NCBI GenBank assembly: GCA_024398135.1
Contig: CP073750.1
Span: forward strand, 372,001 to 436,000
Length of the DNA: 64,000 nucleotides
Direction of reading: 5' to 3'
DNA from: a bacterium SCSIO 12643
Lineage (GTDB): Bacteria > Bacteroidota > Bacteroidia > Flavobacteriales_G > Salibacteraceae
Shown here: one piece after another, positions 45,717 to 55,584 of the stretch
Position numbering within the stretch: the stretch's first letter is position 1
Layout of the letters: every line of letters starts with the position of its first letter
Program-made: the position numbers and the translations under genes
Notes under the pieces: model-generated
What the model was told of the DNA's origin: nothing
What the model saw: the letters and a program-made list of their open reading frames with translations, nothing else
The model's database searches: none

Positions 45717-46691
45717 TTAATCATTATTTGTGATTTTCTCTATTTGATATTTGTTTCGATCGCTTGACGATCTGGAAATCATTTCGCCTAAGAATCCAGC
45801 TAAAAACATCTGAGTTCCCATAATCATCATCGCTAAAGCTATGTAAAAATAAGCACTGTCCGTCACCAATCTTAACGGTTCGTGGATAAACAAATAATAT
45901 AGTTTTTCCGCTCCAAGAAAAGTAGCCAAAACAAAACCCACGAAAAACATAAAAGTCCCAATAAAACCAAAAAAGTGCATTGGTTTTTTGCTGTACTTGG
46001 TCACGAATGAAATAGATAATAAATCTAAAAAACCATTGATAAATCGTTCCAATCCGAATTTGGTTACCCCATATTTTCTGGGATAGTGTTTTACCACTTT
46101 TTCTCCAATCTTAGTGAAACCACTTCTTTTAGCTATCACCGGGATATAACGATGCATTTCACCATATACCTCAATGGAGCGGACTACCTGTCCTCTATAC
46201 GATTTCAATCCGCAGTTAAAATCATTCAATTCGATTCCTGACAACTTACGTGTTGCCCAGTTAAACAACTTGGTTGGAATCGTTTTTGAAATAGGATCAT
46301 GACGCTCTTTTTTCCAACCGGAAATTAAGTCATACCCATCTTTCATAATGAGATCATACAATTCAGGAATTTCATCCGGGCTATCTTGTAAATCTGCATC
46401 CATGGTCATCACCACATCTCCCTTCGTCTCCTGAAAACCTACATGTAAAGCACCGGATTTACCGTAATTTCTTCTAAACTTAATTCCCTTAATGTTCTTA
46501 TTCGAACTACAAATGGATTCTACAATACTCCAGGAAGTATCCGTACTCCCATCATCTACAAACAAAACCTCGTAGCTAAAGTTGTTGGCATCCATTACTC
46601 TGGCAATCCAATCTGCCAGTTCTTGTAGTGATTCTTCTTCGTTGTAAAGAGGAATAACCACTGATATATCTAATGTACTCGATTTATTCAT
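45717..46691 (-). CDS. GT2 glycosyltransferase, polyprenyl-phosphate type
   Basis: 324 residues from ATG 46691 (MNKSSTLDIS). DPM1/GtrB-like: VVIPLYNEEESLQEL, LFVDDGSTDTSW, MTMDADLQDSPDEIPEL, and two C-terminal membrane helices. Would transfer a sugar from a nucleotide donor to undecaprenyl phosphate. An upstream in-frame ATG at 46754 lies inside the DUF4199 gene; the chosen start overlaps that gene by eight bases. Confidence 0.9.
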   Translation of the reverse strand: MNKSSTLDISVVIPLYNEEESLQELADWIARVMDANNFSYEVLFVDDGSTDTSWSIVESICSSNKNIKGIKFRRNYGKSGALHVGFQETKGDVVMTMDADLQDSPDEIPELYDLIMKDGYDLISGWKKERHDPISKTIPTKLFNWATRKLSGIELNDFNCGLKSYRGQVVRSIEVYGEMHRYIPVIAKRSGFTKIGEKVVKHYPRKYGVTKFGLERFINGFLDLLSISFVTKYSKKPMHFFGFIGTFMFFVGFVLATFLGAEKLYYLFIHEPLRLVTDSAYFYIALAMMIMGTQMFLAGFLGEMISRSSSDRNKYQIEKITNND

Positions 46692-47250
46692 GTAAGTTAA
46701 TCGAATCTTCGTGGAATGGATTCGGATTTTCTTTTTTGGTAATTGCTGCACCAATCAATGCACCTATGGTTCCCATGGCTACCATAGTTACATATGTTTG
46801 TATGAAACCACCTATTGTGTAATTGTCATGGATATCTTCTCTAACGGTACCCATTTCATTATAAGTCTCTTCTAAAACCTCTTCCGGCACATCAAAACTT
46901 TCCATCATTGACATGGTTTTCTCAATCGTGGCCTCAGCCATTTTTCCTGGAAGTTCCGGATCAATTACTGTACCTAGCAGGTGATTGAATAACAAGTATA
47001 AAAACGTACCCAAAGCATATATTACCATAAGCGATTTAAATCCTTCGCTTAAAGTCATGTATCCACCTCTTGCCTTTCTCACCTGGGTTCCCATAAAAAT
47101 CATAATTGCCAAACTAAAGACCAAAGAGAATCCGATATTCCAGAAACTAATCATGGTTTCTATCCCCATAACGTAAGTTACCATCATGTATACAATATTG
47201 ACAACCCCGTAGATTAATCCGTTTTTGATGTAAAATTCTTTATCCAGCAT
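46684..47250 (-). CDS. DUF4199 membrane protein
   Basis: 189 residues from ATG 47250. Four hydrophobic segments, two near the N-terminus (YGVVNIVYMMVTYVMGI and GFSLVFSLAIMIFMGTQV), then a loop and two more. DUF4199 proteins regularly precede GT2 genes in Bacteroidota; function unknown, perhaps flipping or scaffolding. -7 box TATATTTG at 47283-47290 (minus strand). Confidence 0.88.
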   Translation of the reverse strand: MLDKEFYIKNGLIYGVVNIVYMMVTYVMGIETMISFWNIGFSLVFSLAIMIFMGTQVRKARGGYMTLSEGFKSLMVIYALGTFLYLLFNHLLGTVIDPELPGKMAEATIEKTMSMMESFDVPEEVLEETYNEMGTVREDIHDNYTIGGFIQTYVTMVAMGTIGALIGAAITKKENPNPFHEDSINLHE

Positions 47251-47428
47251 CTTTAAGTCTTTTTTAGGTTTTTCAGTGCCAGCAAATATATTCAAATGCA
47301 TAGAATTTATGGCTTTTGATTCACGTTATTACATAGATGGTTTCGCTTCAATTTCAAATACTCAGATTTTCATCAAACTATTTTTTTAACTATTTCAGAA
47401 ATATATTTTTGAAGCCACTTTTAAGAAT

Positions 47429-48610
47429 ATGAATTTACTTCGATTAACTTTTCTTACTCTTCTCTTATTCACCGGAATAATTGGAAACGGACAAGAGAGC
47501 CTGGATGAAAAAGCCTCTTTAAATAGTCCAATTTCTTTTAGGTTGAATTATGGGCACGCCAGTGTAATTGCCACCAATGATTTTTTAAGAACGGAAAACA
47601 AAAATGGAACTCCAATCACCGAAGCAAGAAATATTACGGGAGAAATTCTATTTCAAACAGTTGGAAAAAAAGACTGGCATCAATTAAACAGTTTCCCTAA
47701 ATATGGTTTTGGAGTCCAGTATATGTGGTTTCCGCAAACAGATGAAATTGGAACTCCTCTATCCATTTATGCATTAATGGAAGGCCCCATACACCGATGG
47801 AAAAATGCACAATTGGATTGGGCATTTCATTTTGGGATGAGCGTGGGATGGAATCCTTTTGATTCAATTTCCAACCCCTATAACGTTTTATTAGGGTCTA
47901 CAGCATCCATCTATGCACATTTAGGTGTTTTGTATCATCAACGAATTACCGATAGATTTGGATTAGAAGCAAGCCTGGGATTAAGTCATTCAAGTAATGG
48001 AGCCCTTAAAATGCCCAACTTTGGAATTAATATTTTAGACCCCAGAATTGCAGTGACGTATAGTTTGAGTAAGGAACGTCCTCAGTTCATATCCAAAAAA
48101 TTATCGGAATTTAAACCTTCAAATGAAATCTCATTGACCTACGCCATGGGCTCCAAACAAATTGATGTATCCGGATCTGACCCTCAATATCAACAACAAT
48201 TTGGTAAAATGAGTTTTACGGTGTATAACTTCGTTCTGGCATATCAAAGACAAATATCCCGAAGATCAAAAATCGGTGCAGGAATCGATTTTACCGTTGA
48301 TCCATCCGATAATGTTCATGGATTGGCTTATGGTGATGAGAATGCTGCCTTCCCTGTACCTTTTAGCGAACAAGCTAAACTGGCTTTGGTTTTGTCTTAC
48401 GAATACAATATCGATAAATTCTCACTACTCTTACAACCGGGCTTTTACTTTTACCGAACCACGCATGATCCTACTCCATTCTTTTATCAAAGAATTGGTG
48501 GACGGTATATGCTTTACAAAGGCTTATATGCCGGAGTTTCTCTAAGAGCCGTGAACTTTGGTCAGGCAGATTGGATTGAATTTAACTTCGGATATAAAGT
48601 TAAATTCTAA
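47429..48610 (+). CDS. Acyloxyacyl hydrolase, PagL-like lipid A deacylase
   Basis: 393 residues: signal peptide (MNLLRLTFLTLLLFTGIIGNGQ) and an outer-membrane barrel. The PagL catalytic His-x-Ser is present as H187 and S189 in GLSHSSNGALKMPN. Would remove an acyl chain from lipid A in the outer leaflet. A -7 box TATTTTTG at 47404-47411 precedes the ATG by 17 bases. The family is well known in Bacteroidota, longer than proteobacterial PagL. Confidence 0.85.
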   Translation: MNLLRLTFLTLLLFTGIIGNGQESLDEKASLNSPISFRLNYGHASVIATNDFLRTENKNGTPITEARNITGEILFQTVGKKDWHQLNSFPKYGFGVQYMWFPQTDEIGTPLSIYALMEGPIHRWKNAQLDWAFHFGMSVGWNPFDSISNPYNVLLGSTASIYAHLGVLYHQRITDRFGLEASLGLSHSSNGALKMPNFGINILDPRIAVTYSLSKERPQFISKKLSEFKPSNEISLTYAMGSKQIDVSGSDPQYQQQFGKMSFTVYNFVLAYQRQISRRSKIGAGIDFTVDPSDNVHGLAYGDENAAFPVPFSEQAKLALVLSYEYNIDKFSLLLQPGFYFYRTTHDPTPFFYQRIGGRYMLYKGLYAGVSLRAVNFGQADWIEFNFGYKVKF

Positions 48611-48663
48611 ACCTTTAGGTTTTGATAATTCTTTATATTTATCGATCATTATTACTATACTTA

Positions 48664-50415
48664 ATGAAATTTAAAAAAGTTTTACTCTGGTTTCTCGGTA
48701 TCCTGATTCTTGCCCTGGGAATAGGTTTGGGTTATTTGTACTTCAATGCACAACAAATTGCACAAAACATTATCCGAAATAAGATCATTAAAAGCTATAA
48801 TGAAAGTCCTGAAACCAAATACCTTTTATCTTTAGAAAGTATTAAACTTAATCTTATGGATGGCTCCATCCGACTCATCAATATCGATGCAACTCCCAAG
48901 GATAACCTGGTAACATTTGAACGAAATCTTGATGGAAAAACCATCGCAAATACGAGTATCAATGTACACATTGATGAAATAGCGCTACTTGGATTTGATT
49001 ACATGAAAGCGCTAAATGAGCGCAACATCAGTATTGATGAATTTGAAATCAATCAACCGATTATCGATGTCTATCAATACGAAGGTGTCCCGGATGAAAA
49101 TACAGCACAACAAGATACTATTGATTTGAGGAGTATTTTCTTAACTAATTACGACACTTTTAGGATTAAGGAGATTCACCTGGGAGATATGCGCATGACA
49201 TTTTACAAATTGAATGAGCAGTTCGATACTCTGAATCAAATCAAACTAGAGCAAATAGATTATCGAATTACCAACGTTACGGCCAACAAAAAAACACTTT
49301 ATAGCTCTTATTATTTTGAATTTGAGGATTACTTCATTCATACCGGGAATGTAATAGCTGATATTAAAAACAATCCGCATTTAAGTCTCAAATCGGTTGA
49401 CTATGATAGTGAAAAGGAACATTTAACCATTGAAGACTTTGAGCTTAAACCCAGAGTTACACCTACCGCATTTTGGAGGGGTAGAAAATACAAAAAGGCC
49501 TGGCTACAGTTGAATGTAAATAAAATCCAAATGGATAGTTTGAACATTAAAGACTGGTTGGCAAATGAAGAAATTGATATTTCAAATTTAAAAGTCGAGA
49601 AACCTAAACTTTTGGTTTTTACCAACTCCACACTTGAGTTTCACCCTAACGATAATAAACCCATGCTGGGAGATATCATCAAATCATTACCGATACCTAT
49701 ACATGTAGATGAAGCGGATATCACAGATGCACATATTGAGTTGGACATCATTGGAAAAAACACGACCCAACACGGTAAACTCATGTTCCATAACATGAAT
49801 ATTATGGCTTACAATGTGACCAACATTCCACAAAAAATCGATCAAAATAAGAACCTGGACATCCTGGTCAATACAAAATTGAACAACACCGGAAACATTC
49901 ATTCCAAACTCAAAATTGATCTGGCCAGTAAAGAAAGCACCACCAAATTTGATGTAAATGCTAAAAATCTGGATTTAAAGAAATTCACTTCTATCCTGAA
50001 ACCTATTCTTAGAATCAGTATTCTGGATGGTAAAATGGTTTCTTTAAAAATAAATAGCACGCTTGATATCCATGGTGGCCAGGGACAGATGGATGCCCAT
50101 TATCGTGATTTAAAACTTCAGTTAGAATCTAAAGAACTTTCCAAGAACCCTGGTTTCTTTAACAAAGTTGTTTCGGATTTAGCTAATGGTATCCTTAAAA
50201 CCCAGAATATTCCCGGGGATAAATTTTACCATCAAGGGAACTTTGAATTCACTAAAAGCAAGCACGATGCGTTCTTTAAGATGCTCTGGTTAACCACTCT
50301 ATATGGTCTGGAAGACTCTGTATTTGGTAGTGAAAGTAGAGATCAACGCAGAATCAAACAAGAGCAACGTAAGAAAAAGAACAAAGACAAATGGTGGAAG
50401 AGCGCTATACTGTAA
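48664..50415 (+). CDS. AsmA-like envelope protein
   Basis: 583 residues from ATG 48664: one N-terminal membrane helix (VLLWFLGILILALGIGLGYL) and a long beta-rich periplasmic part with AsmA/DUF748-like strands (LDGKMVSLKINSTLDIHGG). Such proteins form lipid-transfer bridges or tethers between the membranes. Basic C-terminal tail. Its last 11 bases overlap the convergent exonuclease gene. An ATA-rich upstream extension to 48622 is unlikely. Confidence 0.75.
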   Translation: MKFKKVLLWFLGILILALGIGLGYLYFNAQQIAQNIIRNKIIKSYNESPETKYLLSLESIKLNLMDGSIRLINIDATPKDNLVTFERNLDGKTIANTSINVHIDEIALLGFDYMKALNERNISIDEFEINQPIIDVYQYEGVPDENTAQQDTIDLRSIFLTNYDTFRIKEIHLGDMRMTFYKLNEQFDTLNQIKLEQIDYRITNVTANKKTLYSSYYFEFEDYFIHTGNVIADIKNNPHLSLKSVDYDSEKEHLTIEDFELKPRVTPTAFWRGRKYKKAWLQLNVNKIQMDSLNIKDWLANEEIDISNLKVEKPKLLVFTNSTLEFHPNDNKPMLGDIIKSLPIPIHVDEADITDAHIELDIIGKNTTQHGKLMFHNMNIMAYNVTNIPQKIDQNKNLDILVNTKLNNTGNIHSKLKIDLASKESTTKFDVNAKNLDLKKFTSILKPILRISILDGKMVSLKINSTLDIHGGQGQMDAHYRDLKLQLESKELSKNPGFFNKVVSDLANGILKTQNIPGDKFYHQGNFEFTKSKHDAFFKMLWLTTLYGLEDSVFGSESRDQRRIKQEQRKKKNKDKWWKSAIL

Positions 50416-51160
50416 TTCCTACAGGACAGTGATCTGACCCCATTACTTCATTCATTATGTAGGAGTCTTTTACGTTAGAAAAATAGGCTTCTGAAACTAA
50501 AAAATAATCCAATCGCCAGCCGATGTTTTTCTGTCTGGCTCCACCTCTATAACTCCACCAGGAATATTTCACTTCTTCAGGATATAACTTTCTGAAAGTA
50601 TCTACCAACCCCGAATTGATATAATTTGACATCCCATCAATTTCTATTTGTGTATATCCGGCAGATTTATTGTAATTCGGTTTTGGTCTGGCAATATCAA
50701 TTTCCTGATGACAGACATTCATATCACCGCAAAAGATGACTGGTTTCTTTGCTTCCAAAGCTTTTAAATAAGCCAGCATATCCACGTCCCATTGTTGGCG
50801 GTAATCCAAACGTTTTAATCCCTGGCCTGAATTCGGCACATAAGAATTCACCACATAAAAATCTTCAAATTCTGCAGTAATCGTTCTTCCTTCCTGATCA
50901 TGTTCTTCAACTCCTATTCCATTTGCAACGGAAATTGGTTTTACTTTAGAGACAATGGCAGTTCCAGAATACCCTTTTCTTTCTGCTTCATTGGCGACCA
51001 CGTGTAAATTTAATGGCGCTAAAACTTCCTCTACCTGATGAACCTGTGCTTTAGTTTCCTGAAAACAAACAATGTCAGCGTCAAATCCTTCTACAATTTC
51101 TAATAGTCCTTTTTTAGCTACAGCACGAATGCCATTTACGTTCCATGATACCAATTTCAT
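50405..51160 (-). CDS. xth: Exodeoxyribonuclease III
   Basis: 251-residue AP endonuclease/3'-5' exonuclease of base-excision repair. Metal and catalytic residues are visible in SWNVNGIRA, VCFQETKAQ, GDMNVCHQEIDIARPK and GSDHCPVGI. Full length for the ExoA/Xth class. Converges with the AsmA-like gene with an 11-base overlap of coding ends. Confidence 0.95.
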   Translation of the reverse strand: MKLVSWNVNGIRAVAKKGLLEIVEGFDADIVCFQETKAQVHQVEEVLAPLNLHVVANEAERKGYSGTAIVSKVKPISVANGIGVEEHDQEGRTITAEFEDFYVVNSYVPNSGQGLKRLDYRQQWDVDMLAYLKALEAKKPVIFCGDMNVCHQEIDIARPKPNYNKSAGYTQIEIDGMSNYINSGLVDTFRKLYPEEVKYSWWSYRGGARQKNIGWRLDYFLVSEAYFSNVKDSYIMNEVMGSDHCPVGITV

Positions 51161-51235
51161 ATGCGTTGATTTAATCTTATTCGACTCCCAAAATTAACTT
51201 TCTATTCCAATAAGGAATACCTGTTCCAATGAATT

Positions 51236-52039
51236 TTACTGAGCTCTTTCCAATTCAAATACGACTTTATTATCTGCTAATAACACCATCTCATCGTCCG
51301 ATACAAAGCTATACGCCAGGGATACACCTGATATATTCTTTGCCAGTTTTTCTTCAAGGTCCATGTGCTTATCACACATCATCAATGTTGTAATCGTATT
51401 TTTATTGAAGTGTAAAATATTCTTATCCAAGACATAACCTCCTCCCATGGAATTACAGCTAATCCGAGCGCCTACTCTATCATTTTTGCTATCGAAAGTG
51501 AGGGTTCCGTAATTTCCATTATTGGTTTTCCCCATCTTTTTTCCATTCATTTTACGAATCCACCATTTACCATTTAATCTCGGGTCTTCCACATAAACCC
51601 CACAACCATTTTGCCCTGATTCTGATTCACTATTGGTGCGCGTGACACTCACTCTAAATGGTCGGGTGATTCCTTCAAACTGATCTCTACAGTCTGCTTT
51701 TACAAAATCAATAATAATCTTATTCCCCAATGAATCTATCCCGGTATAGGTTACTTGATTGGAATCAAATGTGGTCATCAAATGATAAGTAACCGGTTCA
51801 CTCAATCGAATATCCGAATATATCATATCATCATTCTCCAATTTGACTTTCCACTCCGGGTTATGCCCAACAGCCTCAAAACTTTCTCTGTAGCTCTGAA
51901 ACATATACTGACTCGATTCAAATCCCTTTTCATCCGGACCATATGTCCAGCCCACCGTTTTGTTCACACATGCTTTTCGATTACATGATGTAAAACCTAA
52001 AATCACAACGAGTATCCATAAAACTTGATTTCCATTCAT
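51236..52039 (-). CDS. META-domain lipoprotein
   Basis: 267 residues from ATG 52039; lipobox at FTSC. The second half is a META/HslJ domain (NGKWWIRKMNGKKMG, ISCNSMGGGY, LMMCDKHMDLEEKL). The upstream part (about 110 residues) has no recognised motif. A longer frame to 52114 is rejected, because a terminator lies at 52049-52074 and the N-terminus would be unlike a signal peptide. HslJ-type proteins are outer-membrane stress lipoproteins. Confidence 0.85.
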   Translation of the reverse strand: MNGNQVLWILVVILGFTSCNRKACVNKTVGWTYGPDEKGFESSQYMFQSYRESFEAVGHNPEWKVKLENDDMIYSDIRLSEPVTYHLMTTFDSNQVTYTGIDSLGNKIIIDFVKADCRDQFEGITRPFRVSVTRTNSESESGQNGCGVYVEDPRLNGKWWIRKMNGKKMGKTNNGNYGTLTFDSKNDRVGARISCNSMGGGYVLDKNILHFNKNTITTLMMCDKHMDLEEKLAKNISGVSLAYSFVSDDEMVLLADNKVVFELERAQ

Positions 52040-52048
52040 AAGCATAAA

Positions 52049-52074
52049 ATAAAAAGGCCTGCGTATAGCAGGCC
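52049..52074 (-). terminator. Terminator of the 52118 peroxidase gene
   Basis: GGCCTGC (52056-52062) and GCAGGCC (52068-52074) with loop GTATA; on the minus strand a T run follows (52049-52055). Rules out a start upstream for the META gene. Confidence 0.88.
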
Positions 52075-52117
52075 AATCTAACATATTATCATGGAAGTTT
52101 AAAACTCCGTTCAAACT

Positions 52118-53191
52118 TTACATCTTTAATTCTGCTGGAACTTCTCCGGTAAGCGCATTTAAGAAAACTTCAATTTGAGCCACCTCAGTATCGGTCAAAT
52201 CTTTATTCAACTGCAATTTCCCCATGATTTGAATCGCTTTTGCCAAATCATCCACGCTTCCATCATGAAAGTATGGTGCAGTTTTAGCCACATTCAATAA
52301 CGATGGTGTTTTAAACATGTATTTATCCGCTTCATTTTGGGTCACTTCAAATCTTCCTTCATCTTGTTTTTCACTTCCGGTTAGCGCCCAGTAATCTCCA
52401 TAAACGCCAAACTTCTGATACATATTTCCACCCAGCGTTGCAGATGAATGACAAGTCACACAACCTACAGAAATAAACGTTTCCATACCAGCAACTTCTT
52501 CATCGGTTAAGGCTGCATCATCACCATGCATAAACTGATCAAACCTACTTTTAGTGATTAATTTACGTTCAAATGCCCCAATCGCTTTTTTCATGTTTTC
52601 GTAGGTAATCGCTTCCGCATCTTCCGGGAATGCTGCATCAAACATATCGATATACTGATCTTCTTCAGACAGACGTTCTACAACCTCTGCTTCACTGCTC
52701 ATTGCCATTTCTACAGGATTTAGCACTGGTCCTCCAGCCTGGGCTTCCACATCAGGTTCTCTACCATCCCAGAATTGCGCCATATGCAATGCCGCATTTA
52801 AAGTACTTGGGGAATTTCGACCACCTAAGGTTCCATCATTACCCGGTGAAAAACTAAGATTATCCACACCATAGGTATCCAGGTTATGACATGAATTACA
52901 TGAAATTGTACGGTCTTTAGATAAAATCACATCGTAATACAATGCCTTACCTAATGCCACCTTTTCAGGAGTTATTGGATTCTCCGGATTCTCAGCTACA
53001 TCCGGTAAAACATCAAAAAAGGTTTGTGCCTTCTTTAAAGCTTCCAAATGGCTGGTACCTGTTTGCTCGCTTTTAACTTCTTGTACCGGTTCACTTTTGG
53101 GTGTCGATACTTCTTTTTGTTCGGTATTAGATGGTTCGCAACTTACTGCTCCCAACAAGATAACTCCTAATAATAAATGATGACTTTTCAT
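52118..53191 (-). CDS. Di-haem cytochrome c peroxidase, lipoprotein
   Basis: 357 residues with lipobox AVSC (15-18). Haem sites C98-x-x-C101-H102 (CNSCHN) and C244-x-x-C247-H248 (CVTCHS). Layout is that of CcpA-type peroxidases: reduces hydrogen peroxide with cytochrome c electrons in the periplasm. Unlike the 22472 homologue it has no MbnP partner. Promoter with a palindrome at its -33 box, and its own terminator, indicate a single-gene transcript under specific control. Confidence 0.9.
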   Translation of the reverse strand: MKSHHLLLGVILLGAVSCEPSNTEQKEVSTPKSEPVQEVKSEQTGTSHLEALKKAQTFFDVLPDVAENPENPITPEKVALGKALYYDVILSKDRTISCNSCHNLDTYGVDNLSFSPGNDGTLGGRNSPSTLNAALHMAQFWDGREPDVEAQAGGPVLNPVEMAMSSEAEVVERLSEEDQYIDMFDAAFPEDAEAITYENMKKAIGAFERKLITKSRFDQFMHGDDAALTDEEVAGMETFISVGCVTCHSSATLGGNMYQKFGVYGDYWALTGSEKQDEGRFEVTQNEADKYMFKTPSLLNVAKTAPYFHDGSVDDLAKAIQIMGKLQLNKDLTDTEVAQIEVFLNALTGEVPAELKM

Positions 53192-53207
53192 GCTGACAAT
53201 TTTGTGA

Positions 53208-53238
53208 CAAATGTAAAAGCCATCATTTAATTAAACAA
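53208..53238 (-). promoter_or_regulatory. Peroxidase promoter
   Basis: Minus strand: TTG (plus CAA 53236-53238), 20-base spacer, TACATTTG (plus 53208-53215). Matches the consensus fully and lies 17 bases before the ATG. Confidence 0.8.
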
Positions 53239-53249
53239 TTTAATTGTTT
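53233..53249. promoter_or_regulatory. 17-bp palindrome on the -33 box
   Basis: AAACAATT-T-AATTGTTT is a perfect dyad and includes the -33 TTG of the peroxidase promoter. A repressor bound here would block sigma factor access. Confidence 0.55.
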
Positions 53250-53269
53250 CTATATATTTATAACTAATA

Positions 53270-54427
53270 CTAATACGACATCTCTACGATCTCTTTTGCT
53301 TCTTTAGGTCCAATCTCTTTTCGCTCTCCCATTTCTAACCAGCCCCTTTCTTCAAATCGGTTGAATACCACCTGAGAAGTTTGCTCATAGTTTTCCGCAT
53401 TCTCAGAAAGTTTTGTCTTCATTCCCATTTGATGATAAAATGCAATGGTCTGTTCTATGGCTTGCTTTGCTACCTGCGCATCATCACCAGACAGTCCCCA
53501 TACACGTCTACCATATTGTGCCAACTTCTCTTTCTTGTTTTCAAACTGGTGCTTGTACAAATTTGGTCCAATGATCGCCAATGTACGTGCATGATCAATC
53601 CCATGAAGCGCGGTCAATTCATGCCCAATCATATGAGTTGCCCAATCGGTTGGAACACCTTTTTGGATTAAACCATTTAAAGCCATTGTACAAGCCCACA
53701 TAAAGCTAGCCGCTAAATCATAATCTTTTGGATTTTGTACAATCTTTGGCCCTACTTCAATCAGTGTCTGCAAGATCCCTTCAGAAAATCTATCCTGGAT
53801 GTAGGCATTGTGTGGATATGTTAAATATTGTTCCATAACATGCACATAAGCATCAATCACTCCATTTTGCAATTGTCTTTCCGGAATGCTATAAACCACA
53901 GTTGGATCTAAAATCGAGAACTTTGGGAATAACCCTCTTCCGCCCATCACTCTTTTTTCCTGGGTAGCTGCTTTAGTAATCACTGCCCCTGAATTCATTT
54001 CCGACCCGGTAGCCGGCAAAGTCAATACAGTTCCAAATGGCATTCCGGTTAAACTTGGAATTCCCCGTGCCAAAATTTCCCATGGATCTTCTCCATCGTA
54101 CACTGCCGCACCACTTAAGAATTTAGTTCCATCAATGACAGAACCACCTCCCACAGCCAACAAATAGTCTACATTTTCAGATTTAATAATCTGGTACGCT
54201 TCCATTAAAATCTCATATTCAGGATTAGCCGGGATCCCTCCAAACTCAATCACCTCATACGATTCCAATGCCTGCATCACTTGCTCGTAAATCCCATTAC
54301 GTTTAATACTTCCACCTCCATACAGCATCAATACTTTAGAGTTCGCAGGGATTTCATTTTTTATATTCTCGATTTGTCCTTTTCCAAAAAGGATTTTCAC
54401 CGGATTTTGAAATTCAAAATTGTTCAT
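53270..54427 (-). CDS. Iron-containing alcohol dehydrogenase, YqhD/BdhA-like
   Basis: 385 residues. Rossmann-like N-terminus (KVLMLYGGGSIKRNGIY), GGGSVIDGTKF, and metal ligands in GVIDAYVHVMEQ and MIGHELTALHGIDHARTL. Sequence type is the NADPH-dependent aldehyde reductase YqhD group, which removes reactive aldehydes. Transcribed away from osmC. Confidence 0.9.
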   Translation of the reverse strand: MNNFEFQNPVKILFGKGQIENIKNEIPANSKVLMLYGGGSIKRNGIYEQVMQALESYEVIEFGGIPANPEYEILMEAYQIIKSENVDYLLAVGGGSVIDGTKFLSGAAVYDGEDPWEILARGIPSLTGMPFGTVLTLPATGSEMNSGAVITKAATQEKRVMGGRGLFPKFSILDPTVVYSIPERQLQNGVIDAYVHVMEQYLTYPHNAYIQDRFSEGILQTLIEVGPKIVQNPKDYDLAASFMWACTMALNGLIQKGVPTDWATHMIGHELTALHGIDHARTLAIIGPNLYKHQFENKKEKLAQYGRRVWGLSGDDAQVAKQAIEQTIAFYHQMGMKTKLSENAENYEQTSQVVFNRFEERGWLEMGERKEIGPKEAKEIVEMSY

Positions 54428-54601
54428 CTCGTCAAATTTTATCTAACAAACTTATAGAATCCTGAAATGTCATTTCAAGTGAATCAAAATTTTCACTAAA
54501 ATTTCACATAGTCTACATATTTTATTTGTCTGCAATATTTATCACAAAAAGTCAGCACCAAATCGTCTCAAATTTGCAGCACAAAACAAAAGTTAAACAA
54601 A

Positions 54602-54982
54602 ATGGAAATTGAAATAAAATTTGATCAACACGGGCGTATCGTCCCATATATGAATGGAAGTGAAATCACCATGGATGTTTCACCATTCCTAATCTTTTTG
54701 GCTACTGCCGGTATGTGTTCCGCAGTATTTGTACAAGCGTTTATGAACCAAAGAGGAATGTCTACGGACGGAGTTAAGATCATCCAACGAATGAATTACG
54801 ATTACGCGACTAACAAAGTAAAAGACATCGACATTCATGTAGATTTACCGGAATCATTCCCAGAAAAATACAATACTGCTATTAAAAGAGTTGTAGACCA
54901 ATGTCCGGTGAAACAACACTTGCTGGCTCCACCAACATTTAATGTAATCACCAACATCGATAAAAAGGTAGCGGTTAACTAA
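54602..54982 (+). CDS. OsmC/Ohr-family protein
   Basis: 126 residues. Redox cysteines C39 (TAGMCSAVFV) and C101 (VVDQCPVKQHL) match the OsmC/YhfA pattern. Reduces organic hydroperoxides or serves an unknown thiol role. Stands alone, divergent from the YqhD-like gene; both handle lipid-derived toxic products, so shared regulation is possible. Confidence 0.88.
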   Translation: MEIEIKFDQHGRIVPYMNGSEITMDVSPFLIFLATAGMCSAVFVQAFMNQRGMSTDGVKIIQRMNYDYATNKVKDIDIHVDLPESFPEKYNTAIKRVVDQCPVKQHLLAPPTFNVITNIDKKVAVN

Positions 54983-55000
54983 TACTGACGCACCTAAACC

Positions 55001-55032
55001 AAAGAAGTCCGGCAAAACCGGACTTCTTCTTT
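55001..55032. terminator. Bidirectional terminator
   Basis: AAGAAGTCCGG (55002-55012) against CCGGACTTCTT (55018-55028), loop CAAAA, A tract before and T tract after. Between convergent osmC-like and flavodoxin genes. Confidence 0.9.
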
Positions 55033-55051
55033 ATAATTAAAACAATGGATT

Positions 55052-55564
55052 TTAGAATCCGAATGCTTCTTTGACCATCGGTACCCACTTTTCCAATCTC
55101 TCTTCAGTATAATCATCCTGATTATCCTCATCTAAAGCCAGTCCCATAAAATATCCATCTCCCATATCTGCTTTAGATTCTTCAAAGTCATAATCATCGG
55201 TAGGCCATTTCACCACCAATTCTCCACCTTGATCCGTTACATATTTTCCAATGATTCCTACTCCATCGATAAAGTAATCCGCATATCCAAATTGATCTCC
55301 CAATCCAAATAACGCCACTTTTTTCCCGGTAAAATCTATAGATTGAAAAGACAATTCAAAATCGTCAAACGCACTCACCAATTGTCCATCATACCAGGTA
55401 GACAAACCAAAAATGATTTTATCATATTTGGCAATATCCTCTACTTTCACATCATAGATATCGTAAATATCTACGATATCCTCTCCCATCATTTTCTGAA
55501 CTAACCCTGCAACAACTTCCGTGTTTCCAGTGTCAGAACCGTAAAACAATCCTATCTTATTCAT
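55052..55564 (-). CDS. fldA: Flavodoxin (long chain)
   Basis: 170-residue FMN electron carrier. Phosphate loop GSDTGNTE (9-16), flavin-flanking aromatics in STWYDGQL and GLGDQFGYADYF. Replaces ferredoxin when iron is short in many bacteria. Lies 20 bases downstream of the LuxR-type regulator gene and should be in one transcript with it. Confidence 0.93.
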   Translation of the reverse strand: MNKIGLFYGSDTGNTEVVAGLVQKMMGEDIVDIYDIYDVKVEDIAKYDKIIFGLSTWYDGQLVSAFDDFELSFQSIDFTGKKVALFGLGDQFGYADYFIDGVGIIGKYVTDQGGELVVKWPTDDYDFEESKADMGDGYFMGLALDEDNQDDYTEERLEKWVPMVKEAFGF

Positions 55565-55584
55565 TCGTATTTTTAATTTGATTG

